Of a stretch of DNA of 26,580 nucleotides, positions 1 through 7,913 are shown piece by piece; position 1 is the first letter of the stretch, and each line of letters starts with the position of its first letter. The DNA is taken from NCBI GenBank assembly GCA_040007395.1, contig JBDTVG010000022.1:1-26580 (forward strand), written 5' to 3'. A program made the translations under genes and the position numbers. Origin of the DNA: DATGFK01 sp040007395. GTDB taxonomy: Bacteria; Chloroflexota; Anaerolineae; Aggregatilineales; UBA2796. Under the pieces are notes generated by a model. That model saw only the letters and a program-made list of their open reading frames with translations, was not told where the DNA came from and did no database searches.

Positions 1-325
1 TAGTCACTCCATACAAGCCCATGAATTCAGGCAGTTTGCCGCCCGCCTGTTCCAATTGTACGTACAACGCGAAGCAGTACGCACCCAGCCCAAAGAACAA
101 CCCTTGCCCCAGACTGAGCATCCCCGTATAGCCCCACAGCAGATCAAGGCCCAGCGCGGCAATCGCAAAAGCCAGAAATTTACCTAACAGGTTCAGGTCG
201 AATCCAGAAAGTGTGCGCGGCGCAATAACCAGCAGGACCAGTGCCCATAGGCCAAAAGCGATCCATCTGCCAATGCGTCGTGATTTTGAAACGGGAGTAT
301 TCATTGTTGCTGTTGTCGCTTGCAT
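1..325 (-). CDS. urtC: Urea ABC transporter permease UrtC (partial, N-terminal part)
   Basis: This is the N-terminal 108 codons of a branched-chain-amino-acid/urea-type ABC permease; the rest runs off the left edge. The start ATG at 325 is preceded by a purine-rich GGAGGGAAGAAACGAAGGG stretch. Residues about 15-35 form a membrane segment, followed by the family motif GLDLLWGYTGMLSLGQGLFF, seen in UrtC and LivM proteins, where the first permease loop begins. It lies 38 bases downstream of urtB on the same strand, so it is probably cotranscribed with urtA and urtB. In the known system UrtB and UrtC form the membrane channel, UrtA binds urea outside the membrane and UrtD/E are the ATPases. UrtD, UrtE and perhaps urease would be expected to the left of the window. 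The urea assignment rests mainly on neighbouring urtA. Confidence 0.88.
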   Translation of the reverse strand, partial: MQATTATMNTPVSKSRRIGRWIAFGLWALVLLVIAPRTLSGFDLNLLGKFLAFAIAALGLDLLWGYTGMLSLGQGLFFGLGAYCFALYVQLEQAGGKLPEFMGLYGVT

Positions 326-363
326 CTTTTTCCCTTCGTTTCTTCCCTCCGCTGTTTTTAGCA

Positions 364-1278
364 TTACGCACGACTCCGCAGGGCGACCAACCCAGACGGT
401 TTCCATTGCAGGAACGCAATAATCAGCACAAAAACCAGCACCTTACCGATGGTTGCTGTTGTGCTGAGTTCAAACACGGCGTTAAAGACACCAATCAACA
501 CGGCGGCGATGACCGTACCCGGTAGGCTGCCGACACCGCCCAGTACTACCACCATAAACGCATCGACGATATAGCCCGTGCCAACCGCCGGGCCAATCTG
601 GCCTAGCAACGTGAGCGCTGACCCAGCGACTCCGGCTAATCCGGTTCCCAATGCGAAGGTATACATATCCACGCGGCGAGTTGCCACACCGAGGCACGCA
701 GCCATTTCCCGCCCCTGCATGACTGCTCGCATTCGCCGCCCATTAGGTGAACGATATAGATAGAAATAAATGCCGATAATACAGGCGGTGACGAGCGCAA
801 TAATGAACAGGCGTTTGTAGGGTAGCCCTACATCGGCGCTAAGGGTCAGTGCGCCATTGAGCCAGAATGGCGAGGTGACTGCAACATTTGCCGCGCCGAA
901 GATGCTGCGAGCCAATTGTTGCAGAATCAGAGCGATACCCCATGTCGCCAGTAATGTATCGAGTGGGCGACCATATAAGCGCCGGATCACGGTGACTTCG
1001 AGCAGAATTCCCAGCGCCGCCGTAACGATAAAAGCTGCCCCAATCGACAGCACGAAAACAATCCCATTTTTTGGCCCGTCGGGGCCGCCGAGTGCTACCG
1101 CGATATATCTCTGGAACACATAACTCGTGTAAGCGCCGACCATCATAAACTCGCCGTGCGCCATATTGATAACCTTCATCAGCCCGAAGGAAAAGGCTAA
1201 CCCTAGCGCTGCCAGCAGCAAGATCGAGGCCAAGCTGAGTCCATTGAATACCTGCTGTACCAGAAGACCGCCATCCAT
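364..1278 (-). CDS. urtB: Urea ABC transporter permease UrtB
   Basis: A 304-residue inner-membrane permease of the LivH/UrtB family. I chose the ATG at 1278 because AGAGGTAAC sits just upstream; an upstream GTG at 1383 in the same frame would add 35 residues that run through hairpin DNA and do not look like protein. The protein is nearly all membrane helices. It has the typical N-terminal GLAFSFGLMKVINMAHGEFM block and later VDAFMVVVLGGVGSLPGT, the conserved cytoplasmic loop that contacts the ATPase in this permease family. The length fits the short form of UrtB without the long periplasmic N-terminal domain known from some proteobacteria. It follows urtA after a 157-base gap holding two hairpins and precedes urtC. 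Confidence 0.93.
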   Translation of the reverse strand: MDGGLLVQQVFNGLSLASILLLAALGLAFSFGLMKVINMAHGEFMMVGAYTSYVFQRYIAVALGGPDGPKNGIVFVLSIGAAFIVTAALGILLEVTVIRRLYGRPLDTLLATWGIALILQQLARSIFGAANVAVTSPFWLNGALTLSADVGLPYKRLFIIALVTACIIGIYFYLYRSPNGRRMRAVMQGREMAACLGVATRRVDMYTFALGTGLAGVAGSALTLLGQIGPAVGTGYIVDAFMVVVLGGVGSLPGTVIAAVLIGVFNAVFELSTTATIGKVLVFVLIIAFLQWKPSGLVALRSRA

Positions 1279-1435
1279 TTTGTTACCTCTTCGATAAACT
1301 AATGAGCCGATAACGCTTCGCTCAGAAGCGAACGAAGCGTTATCGGGTCGTGATTTACAGAGAACGTTGTCTGTGCAACGCACCCTCGTGGATAGTGATA
1401 ACGAGGGTACGCTGTCTCATTACTATGGGTTTGCC
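1279..1435 (-). promoter_or_regulatory. urtA-urtB intergenic hairpin pair
   Basis: The gap between urtA and urtB contains two strong inverted repeats. One is a perfect 14-bp repeat, CCGATAACGCTTCG at 1307-1320 and its complement at 1333-1346, with a 12-base loop. The other is ACCCTCGT at 1382-1389 paired with 1401-1408. Neither is followed by a long U run on the minus strand, so they look more like RNA-stabilising or attenuating structures than full terminators. Such hairpins behind a binding-protein gene commonly let it be expressed above its permeases; that role here is inference. Confidence 0.6.
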
Positions 1436-2731
1436 TTATTTGGCAGCGGTAGCTTCCATCGTGGCAACAGCCATCGCTGGGCAACCTGCGTCAGGCTTGG
1501 GCAGCGATCCCGCCCAATCGTAGGTGCACAGATACGGATCTGGCTTGACGGGTGCATCAGTGGCGAACACTTCATCGATCAGGCCGTCGGCACGGATCTT
1601 GCCGATACGAACGGTCTTATAGGTGTGTTGGTTATCGCCGTCTACGGTAACTGTGCCTTCTGGCGCAGCGAAGGTGATACCCTTTGCAGCAGCCTTGACA
1701 GCGGCAACATCAGTTGACCCAGCCTTTTCGACAGCCAATTTCCACAGGTAGACACCGAAGTAACCCGCTTCAATTGGGTCGTCTGTGACGCGGTCTGCGC
1801 CGTACTTGGCCTTATAGGCCTTTACGAACTTCTCGTTTTCAGGAGTCTTGGTCGTCTGGTAGTAATTCCATGAGGTAAGTTGACCCACCACATTGTCTGC
1901 ACCGATACCACGCACTTCGTCTTCAGCGATGCTGACCGAGAGTACGGGCAGTTTGTCGGCGGTGAAGCCAGCATCTTTATACTGCTTGAAGAATGCAACA
2001 TTGCTGTCGCCGTTCAGTGTATTGAAGATACCATCTGGTTTGGCAGCTTTGATCTTCTCGATAATGGTGCTGAATTCGGTGCCGCCGAGCGGAACATATT
2101 CCTCACCAACCGTCTCGCCACCTTTGGCAGCAAGCTGTGCCTTGATGATAGTATTCGAGGTACGTGGGAATACATAGTCCGAGCCGAGCAGGAACATCTT
2201 TTTGACACCCTTGCTCAGGAGGTAATCGACTGCTGGGACAATCTGCTGGTTAGTGGTCGCGCCCGTGTAGAAGATATTAGGCGACTGCTCCAACCCTTCG
2301 TACTGCACAGGGTAGTACAGCAGACCATTGTCCGATTCAAAAGTTCCTTTGACCGCTTTACGGCTAGCGCTTGTCCAGCAACCGAAGACAACGGCATCTT
2401 TGTCTTGCTCAAGCAACTTCTTGGCTTTTTCGTTGAAGGTCGGCCAGTCACTTGCACCGTCTTCGACGATGGGTTCAAGTTTCTTACCCAACACTCCGCC
2501 CGCAGCATTGATCTCGTCAATTGCCATCAGTTCGGCATCTTTGACAGAGACTTCGCTGATAGACATCGTTCCGCTGAGCGAGTGAAGAATGCCTACTTTG
2601 ATCGTGTCGCCTTGTGCTTGGCTTACCTTGGTATACACGGTTGACATCGCAAGGATAGCTACGATGGCAACCAAGGCGATCAGGCGAGATTGTAGATGTT
2701 TCAGCGGACGATACATGATGCGCTTGCCCAT
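1436..2731 (-). CDS. urtA: Urea ABC transporter substrate-binding protein UrtA
   Basis: A 431-residue exported solute-binding protein of the Leu/Ile/Val-binding fold. The ATG at 2731 is preferred because GGGGGAGA lies about ten bases upstream; a start at 2767 would add 12 residues. Residues about 15-40 are a signal peptide or membrane anchor: a basic stretch, then a hydrophobic core ending near KVSQAQG. The mature protein opens with KVGILHSLSGTMSISEVS and KDAELMAIDEINAAGG, characteristic of urea/amide-binding UrtA and FmdD proteins. The middle contains FGCWTSASRKAV, YYPVQYEGLEQSPNIFYTGA and LLGSDYVFPRT, all typical of this family. It captures urea outside the membrane for UrtB/UrtC. As first gene of the operon, its promoter should lie in the roughly 390-base gap upstream. 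A short-chain amide substrate is the alternative. Confidence 0.94.
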   Translation of the reverse strand: MGKRIMYRPLKHLQSRLIALVAIVAILAMSTVYTKVSQAQGDTIKVGILHSLSGTMSISEVSVKDAELMAIDEINAAGGVLGKKLEPIVEDGASDWPTFNEKAKKLLEQDKDAVVFGCWTSASRKAVKGTFESDNGLLYYPVQYEGLEQSPNIFYTGATTNQQIVPAVDYLLSKGVKKMFLLGSDYVFPRTSNTIIKAQLAAKGGETVGEEYVPLGGTEFSTIIEKIKAAKPDGIFNTLNGDSNVAFFKQYKDAGFTADKLPVLSVSIAEDEVRGIGADNVVGQLTSWNYYQTTKTPENEKFVKAYKAKYGADRVTDDPIEAGYFGVYLWKLAVEKAGSTDVAAVKAAAKGITFAAPEGTVTVDGDNQHTYKTVRIGKIRADGLIDEVFATDAPVKPDPYLCTYDWAGSLPKPDAGCPAMAVATMEATAAK

Positions 2732-3126
2732 AGGATATTTTCTCCCCCGTACAAAAATTAGATACACGATAGAGGATAAACCGATGGGTCATTTGGAAGT
2801 AGATACTAAATAGATGAAATTTCTGGCAAAGATCTCGGGTGATTTGCCCATTGCCGCTTGAGTCGCTTGTCAGATTTGCACAAACAGACGGAAACCGTGA
2901 CCCTCTACAGTAGCTAAAGCCGCTAGCTTCTTGGACTACAGACTTGAGGCATTGGTTGTTTTTCGCTGCTGTACCTGCTAACCTAATTCACTTGGTGTGA
3001 GAACCTTCAGCTTACCTCAGATAAGCCGTTCTGACTTTACCCATACCCTGACATCCCCATACTCTGGGGTGGCAAGCTGACTCAAACACGCTACCATTAT
3101 CATTAGAAATAGAGTTGATTCAAAGG
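2732..3126. other. Divergent intergenic region between urtA and the Nudix gene
   Basis: About 390 bases without a convincing gene. The stretch nearest urtA carries its ribosome-binding site. Further out there are several small hairpins, among them CCCCA-TACTC-TGGGG at 3055-3069 and AGCTA/TAGCT near 2912-2930. I looked for known riboswitch cores, such as guanidine, TPP, cobalamin and glutamine types, and recognised none. Promoters for both divergent directions must lie here but no clear -35/-10 pair stands out. Confidence 0.5.
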
Positions 3127-3636
3127 ATGAGTGTGAATAAACGGCAAGTCGCCAGCTTTCTCAAACGCGCCCCTTGGACTGGCTATCTGGCTCAGGCACT
3201 ATACCGGATATGGCAACCCAGAGTGACGATTGGGGTAGTTGGGGCAGTATTCAACCACACGGGGCAGATGTTGATCGTGGAGCATGTTTTCCATCCCAAG
3301 TTTCCATGGGGTTTACCCGGCGGTTGGATGGTCCGCGATGAGGAACCAAGTCATACGGTTATCCGTGAAGTATTAGAAGAAACTGCCCTCCATGTGAATA
3401 TCGTTAAACCACTTGCTATCGCCCGGACGAAGTTTTTACCGCAGCATCTTGATGTTGCGTTTCTGTGTGTCCTGCCGCCAGACGCAGATCAGGACGCTGT
3501 GAAATTGAGCAGCGAATTGCTGGCATATCAGTGGATCGATCTGGCGCAATATCCGACGCAAACGCCGCCAATGGCAAATTTCCACAATCGTGTTGTTGAG
3601 TCTGTGTTGGTGGAGCGCAGCAGAATAATCGATTAA
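3127..3636 (+). CDS. Nudix hydrolase
   Basis: A cytoplasmic Nudix-fold phosphohydrolase of about 169 residues. The Nudix box is clear in the middle of the protein: G-WMVRD-E-EPSHTVI-REVLEETAL, matching Gx5Ex7REUxEExGU except that the late glycine is alanine. The metal-binding REVLEE core is intact, so it should cleave a nucleoside-diphosphate-linked substrate, but the substrate cannot be read from sequence. The start is uncertain: ATG at 3127 is used, but TTG at 3115 or GTG at 3133 are possible, and the latter has AAAGGATGA at good spacing. An N-terminal stretch of about 35 residues precedes the fold. The serine hydrolase gene begins 34 bases downstream on the same strand, suggesting cotranscription. 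Confidence 0.88.
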   Translation: MSVNKRQVASFLKRAPWTGYLAQALYRIWQPRVTIGVVGAVFNHTGQMLIVEHVFHPKFPWGLPGGWMVRDEEPSHTVIREVLEETALHVNIVKPLAIARTKFLPQHLDVAFLCVLPPDADQDAVKLSSELLAYQWIDLAQYPTQTPPMANFHNRVVESVLVERSRIID

Positions 3637-3670
3637 GACTTGTTGTTTGTGGTGAGGCGAAATATAAGCG

Positions 3671-5524
3671 ATGACGGTCACTGGACTTGGCACTTCACGT
3701 AAAGGTTTTCGGCTGCCCATCCTGCCCATAATTTCTGGTGGGTTGCTGCTGGTTGCGTTAATTGTATTTGCACTGGAATTGAGCCGTTTCGCATTAGGTC
3801 GGGATGTACTGCAAACGGATATTACTGTTGCAGGGGTGCCCGTTACCGGATTGAAGATTTCTGAAGCTGTCAGTACATGGGAACGCATCTACGACCAGCC
3901 TGTCCAACTGGATTATCAGGGCAGCCCGATCCTGCTCAATCCGGCAGAGATCGGTTTCCGCACCAACAACGATCTAATGTTAGCGGAACTGCGTTCCAAG
4001 AGTGCCGGGACGAACAACTATTGGAGCGATTTCTGGAATTATCTGTGGCAACGACCTACCAGCCCAATCAGTGTTGATCTTATTTCGGATTATCAGGAAG
4101 CACGGCTGCGTAACTTCCTGCAAGATGTTGCCGCCCGCTACGAACAGCGAGTCAGCGGAGCCAGTTTTGAGACGAATACGTTGACCTTCGGACCGGGTGC
4201 AGCGGGGGAACGTCTGGATGTCGAAGCCTCCATGAAGGCTATCGAGGAGGCACTCCACAAGCCTACCAACCGCAAAGCCAAATTGGTTATGCACAGCGAA
4301 GGCGCACATGCCGCCGATATGAGTACGCTCAAGCAAGCGATCCTCGATTATTTTTCGGCAAAAGGTTTTCTGCCCGACGGGCAAACTACCATTGCTTCTG
4401 TTGTCCTGATCGATCTGCAAAACGGTCAGGAATTGTCCATTAATCCCGCAGTCGCCTATTCAGCCCTCAGCACGATCAAGATCCCCATACTGCTCAATAT
4501 TTTCCGTAAGTTAACCTTTGCCCCCGACAAGGATACCAAATGGTTTATGGGCGCTTCGATCCTATGCAGCAGTAATTCTGCCTCGAATTATCTGATCCAG
4601 TTTTCCGGTACAGGTAACAATGCGCGTGACCAACTTGCTAATGGCCTGAGTCAGGTAACAAACACCGTTCAGGCGCTTGGTGCAAAAAACACATTTATCA
4701 GCGCACCGCTGTATGTAGGAGCCAAAGACTACGAATTTTCCATTCCCGCACCGACCACCAAACCAGATATAAAACTGGATGCCAAGCCGGATAGTTACAG
4801 CCAAACTACTGCGGAAGATATGGCTATCCTGCTCAACAATTTGTATGATTGCAGCGAATATGGCAGCGGATTAATCGCCGCCTTTCCCGACAGCTACACT
4901 CAATCAGAATGTAAACAGATGGTCGAACTCCTCAGCGGCAATGTTATCGGGCGAATGATCGAGCTAGGCGTGCCTCCGGGAACTCGTGTGGCGCACAAAA
5001 ACGGTTGGGGAAAAGTCGGTAACGGTTACAATTCTAGCGATGCAGCCATTGTCTACACTCCCGGCGGTAACTATATTCTCTCGGTCTACATGTGGGAGAA
5101 ACTGCAACCCGGTCAGGAAATTGGCAGTCTGGTTCCGTGGGAAACGATGGAAGGTATCTCACGCATCGTCTACAACTACTACAATCCGAATCAGGCGTTA
5201 GTAACCAACCGCGTGCCAGAAAATCCCAACGGCGCGATTGAGTGTGTGATGCCGAACCCCAAACACATAGAATTGCTTGATCTGAATAATATCAATAACG
5301 GACGATTTGATGCGAATGGTCAGGTACTGCCCGATGCCTGCTACAACTATCCGCAGTGTGATGTCATTCCCGATAATAAGCTGGGGGCATCAGATAGCCC
5401 GCCGGAAGCTCAAGGGACACAAACCGTTCAACCGTCGAATGGTGCGCCACCGCTAGCCTCGACGCTCCCAGCGCAATCCGGCTCCACTAAGCCAACCGAG
5501 CTACCGCCACCGCCACCTAAATAG
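3671..5524 (+). CDS. Membrane-anchored class A beta-lactamase-fold serine hydrolase with VanW-like N-terminal domain
   Basis: A 617-residue protein with one membrane helix at residues 18-38 and the remainder probably outside the cell. Residues about 45-205 resemble the repeat region of peptidoglycan-binding/VanW-type proteins (DITVAGVPVTGLKISEA; LTFGPGAAGERLDVE). Residues about 210-500 are a penicillin-recognising serine hydrolase. The three active-site motifs are visible: SxxK as S257-T-I-K260, SxN as S290-S-N292 followed by SASN, and the KTG equivalent K433-N-G435. This architecture is known in Chloroflexota and Firmicutes as a putative wall-modifying enzyme or beta-lactamase relative; I cannot tell which. 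The last 60 residues are rich in Pro, Ser, Gln and Thr and look disordered. ATG at 3671 is the first start in frame, with only a distant GAGGCG ahead of it. Confidence 0.88.
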   Translation: MTVTGLGTSRKGFRLPILPIISGGLLLVALIVFALELSRFALGRDVLQTDITVAGVPVTGLKISEAVSTWERIYDQPVQLDYQGSPILLNPAEIGFRTNNDLMLAELRSKSAGTNNYWSDFWNYLWQRPTSPISVDLISDYQEARLRNFLQDVAARYEQRVSGASFETNTLTFGPGAAGERLDVEASMKAIEEALHKPTNRKAKLVMHSEGAHAADMSTLKQAILDYFSAKGFLPDGQTTIASVVLIDLQNGQELSINPAVAYSALSTIKIPILLNIFRKLTFAPDKDTKWFMGASILCSSNSASNYLIQFSGTGNNARDQLANGLSQVTNTVQALGAKNTFISAPLYVGAKDYEFSIPAPTTKPDIKLDAKPDSYSQTTAEDMAILLNNLYDCSEYGSGLIAAFPDSYTQSECKQMVELLSGNVIGRMIELGVPPGTRVAHKNGWGKVGNGYNSSDAAIVYTPGGNYILSVYMWEKLQPGQEIGSLVPWETMEGISRIVYNYYNPNQALVTNRVPENPNGAIECVMPNPKHIELLDLNNINNGRFDANGQVLPDACYNYPQCDVIPDNKLGASDSPPEAQGTQTVQPSNGAPPLASTLPAQSGSTKPTELPPPPPK

Positions 5525-5569
5525 CCCTTTGTCGTACTATTTGTGATAGCTTAAGTACAAGATAATTCT

Positions 5570-7684
5570 CTACCACTTAGACCGGGCAAAATGCTCCATC
5601 AACATCCGATGGCGAAAGACGAATAAGCCGCCTACTTGCCGCGTAAGATGACGGTCAGATGTGTATTGCAGAAACTTAGCATAGTTGAGCGGCGCGACAC
5701 CAGCGCGATAAAACATAACGCGAAGGATAGTATATTGAAGAACAATGCCCCCGCCATAATTAAGCCCGCTGAGCAGACCACCGAACAGACCGAAGACCAG
5801 ACCACCGTAAATAAGACGGAAGACCAGACCACCGAACAGACCGCCGAGCAACCCACCGAACAGACCGAAGACCAGACCACTAATTAGTGAACGCCGAATA
5901 CCTCCGTTTGGCCTATTGAGTTGTTCCACTCTAGTTGTATCTAGCCCGCCGCGCAGCGCACCGAACAGACCGCCGACCAGCCCAGCGATCAGCATGACGA
6001 CCAGCCCGAAGAGTAGCCCATAGACCAGCCCATTACTCAGCCCGCCAAGCAGTCCGTAGAACAACCCGCCAAGCAGCCCATAGAACAGTCCGCTGACCAG
6101 CCCACGAAGGGCTTTTGACCATGACCAATTGAGCTTTTCTTTAATCTGAATCCATGTATTCATTCCGCCGACCAGCCCGTAGACCAGACCGCCGACCAGC
6201 ATGACGACCAGCCCGCAGAGCAACCCGCCAAGCAGCATGACGACCAACAAGCCTATTATTCTAAATCGTTGATGTTGACGCTCAGTATCCAACCACTCGG
6301 GCTGTAAACCTTCAATTAGGAACACCGTCTGATTATGGGTAATCATATGCCGTGTAAGCCAAGCAAGATAGCGGCACGCTGTGAAATTGGGATAAGTCGT
6401 GGCTTCACCCAGTCGTCGCGCAACGTAGAAATCGAATAGATGCTTCTGTTGGTCTTCGACGCTGGCAAAGCCTGTGATTTCTTCTTTGAGGGTATCTCGA
6501 TAGGCCACTGCCATAATGTTCAGCAGCAGCGGCGAGGTCGCAAGTTCGCGAAGCACGGGATCGGTTTCCACGACGGCGCGAAGATCAGCCCATTTTTCTC
6601 CGAGTTGCTCAAGATAATTATCAGCCTGCTCTGGCGTGAGTGGATTCAGGATGACAGCATCTTCTAGGTGAAGTTGTTCACTCAGCATATTGTATTCTTC
6701 AACACGGCTGCATACGGCGATGCCGTTATCCTTCCAATCATGCTCCGATGACCAGAATTTATTGATCGCCGTTAGACAAGCTAACCGTTGCGATTCCGCC
6801 ACTTCGTCCAGCCCATCAAACAAGAAGAGTAGGTTGCCACTTGCGATCCAATACGCACTGAGCTTGCGCGAAACGCCGTAATCGAGAAACAGCCGCTCAA
6901 TCAGCCACTTTTCCAACCGTTCAGGATGTTCCTCTGCCCATGAGGCGAGGTTCAATACGACTGGCATCGGTTTCAAGTCGTCCGCTTTGGCCTCTAAAAT
7001 CAGGTGTTTTGCCAATTCTAACAGGGTCATAGTCTTGCCAGAGCCGGGTTCCCCTAAAATAAGCAGGGCACGTCCCGTCCGGCGAAATACATCCGCGATT
7101 TGTGTACCTGTTTCCAGCCGAAAGCTGTCAACACCTCGATGTTGAACGGTGCGTGAGATTGCGGGGACAACCGCTTTCGGGCGTTCACTGGCAATCAGAT
7201 CCAGCCAGACATCATCTATTTTCCCCTTTTCTAGCACACCCTTAATCCAGTATTCATAGACATTATTTAGCATCTTGGTTCGATCTGAGGGCTGCGCTTT
7301 GATAAAAATTGAACCGATTATCACAAGTAGACTTAGGATTGCAACGACGAATGCAATAACCATTAGCAGTTGGGGCAGCGTATCGGAGGCAAAAATGAGC
7401 CAAGCGTAAGCAAGGATAAAGGCAACTATTCCAGTGATACGTAGGATAGATCGCCACGAGCGCTTATTCTCTGAATCAGGCAATACTTCAGAATCATAGA
7501 GTAGAAGCGTGACATTGGCGGCGATCAAACCCGCTAACGTAAGTCCCGCCAGAAGCGATAAGCGTAAGGGAGATATTTTGACTAACTCGGATATCTTGTT
7601 TTCAAAAACAGCGATTGCAAAACCTAACAATACGTCTATAAAAATGAGAACCAACTTTGCTTGGAAGCGGGAACGATTCAACAT
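5570..7684 (-). CDS. NACHT-domain NTPase with N-terminal membrane helices and Gly-rich hydrophobic C-terminal repeats
   Basis: A 704-residue STAND-class ATPase. Residues about 8-127 contain four likely membrane helices. The NACHT module starts near residue 180: Walker A GEPGSGKTM at 211-219, Walker B LLFLFDGLDEV around 285-295, then the CSRVEEY and PLLLNIMAVAY blocks typical of NACHT proteins of cyanobacteria and Chloroflexota. Residues about 467-650 are a run of short hydrophobic units such as GLFYGLLGG and GLVFGLFGG, broken by short polar segments. The last 45 residues (NYAKFLQYTSDRHLTRQVGG, then FVFRHRMLMEHFA) form a conserved-looking tail. ATG at 7684 has AGGA about nine bases upstream. 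NACHT proteins often act as signal-triggered oligomers, and some bacterial ones defend against phage. No effector domain is recognisable here, so function is open. Confidence 0.9.
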   Translation of the reverse strand: MLNRSRFQAKLVLIFIDVLLGFAIAVFENKISELVKISPLRLSLLAGLTLAGLIAANVTLLLYDSEVLPDSENKRSWRSILRITGIVAFILAYAWLIFASDTLPQLLMVIAFVVAILSLLVIIGSIFIKAQPSDRTKMLNNVYEYWIKGVLEKGKIDDVWLDLIASERPKAVVPAISRTVQHRGVDSFRLETGTQIADVFRRTGRALLILGEPGSGKTMTLLELAKHLILEAKADDLKPMPVVLNLASWAEEHPERLEKWLIERLFLDYGVSRKLSAYWIASGNLLFLFDGLDEVAESQRLACLTAINKFWSSEHDWKDNGIAVCSRVEEYNMLSEQLHLEDAVILNPLTPEQADNYLEQLGEKWADLRAVVETDPVLRELATSPLLLNIMAVAYRDTLKEEITGFASVEDQQKHLFDFYVARRLGEATTYPNFTACRYLAWLTRHMITHNQTVFLIEGLQPEWLDTERQHQRFRIIGLLVVMLLGGLLCGLVVMLVGGLVYGLVGGMNTWIQIKEKLNWSWSKALRGLVSGLFYGLLGGLFYGLLGGLSNGLVYGLLFGLVVMLIAGLVGGLFGALRGGLDTTRVEQLNRPNGGIRRSLISGLVFGLFGGLLGGLFGGLVFRLIYGGLVFGLFGGLLSGLNYGGGIVLQYTILRVMFYRAGVAPLNYAKFLQYTSDRHLTRQVGGLFVFRHRMLMEHFARSKW
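5750..6245 (-). repeat. Degenerate short repeats encoding GLxxGLxGG units
   Basis: Within the NACHT gene, the plus strand shows many near-copies of the words CAGACCGAAGACCAGACC, CAGCCCGCCAAGCAG and CAGCCCATAGAACAG. On the coding strand they spell tandem hydrophobic Gly-rich units. The repeats are imperfect and in frame, so copy-number change by slippage could lengthen or shorten the membrane part without breaking the gene. Confidence 0.7.
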
Positions 7685-7757
7685 ATCTTGGTGTTCCTGT
7701 CACGCCTGTTGAAAGGTTAAAGGCAATGTGTTGGCAGCTTCGTCTGTTAGCGAATTG

Positions 7758-7773
7758 TGATATTACAATATCA
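7758..7773. promoter_or_regulatory. Possible operator palindrome upstream of the NACHT gene
   Basis: TGATAT-taca-ATATCA, a 6+6 bp inverted repeat with a four-base spacer, lies about 75 bases ahead of the NACHT start in AT-rich DNA where its promoter should be. The spacing suits a dimeric repressor. No regulator gene is adjacent, so this is a candidate only. Confidence 0.25.
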
Positions 7774-7820
7774 TATCTTTTATGTTTTCTACGTGTCAAT
7801 TCAGCAAAGAAAGTAAGAAT

Positions 7821-7846
7821 CAAAACCCCGTAGCAGACTACGGGGT
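7821..7846 (-). terminator. Rho-independent terminator of the ABC/LysM operon
   Basis: ACCCCGTAG-caga-CTACGGGGT is a perfect 9-bp stem with a four-base loop at 7825-7846. On the minus strand it is followed by TTTTG. It lies about 70 bases after the LysM stop codon, so it most likely ends the operon starting at 14796. Confidence 0.8.
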
Positions 7847-7913
7847 CGATATGGACCGATCTGTCTATGTTTTCCACGTTTGAGGCGAGATGTGTATCTG
7901 TTTTAGAATCAAC

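Noticed and set aside
1880..2644. 254-codon plus-strand open frame
   Set aside because: It is fully antisense to urtA, whose protein is clearly real; the antisense translation has no domain character.
5750..6245. Repeated words considered as a CRISPR or tandem-repeat array
   Set aside because: The repeats are irregular, have no constant repeat-spacer pattern and encode in-frame hydrophobic units of the NACHT protein.
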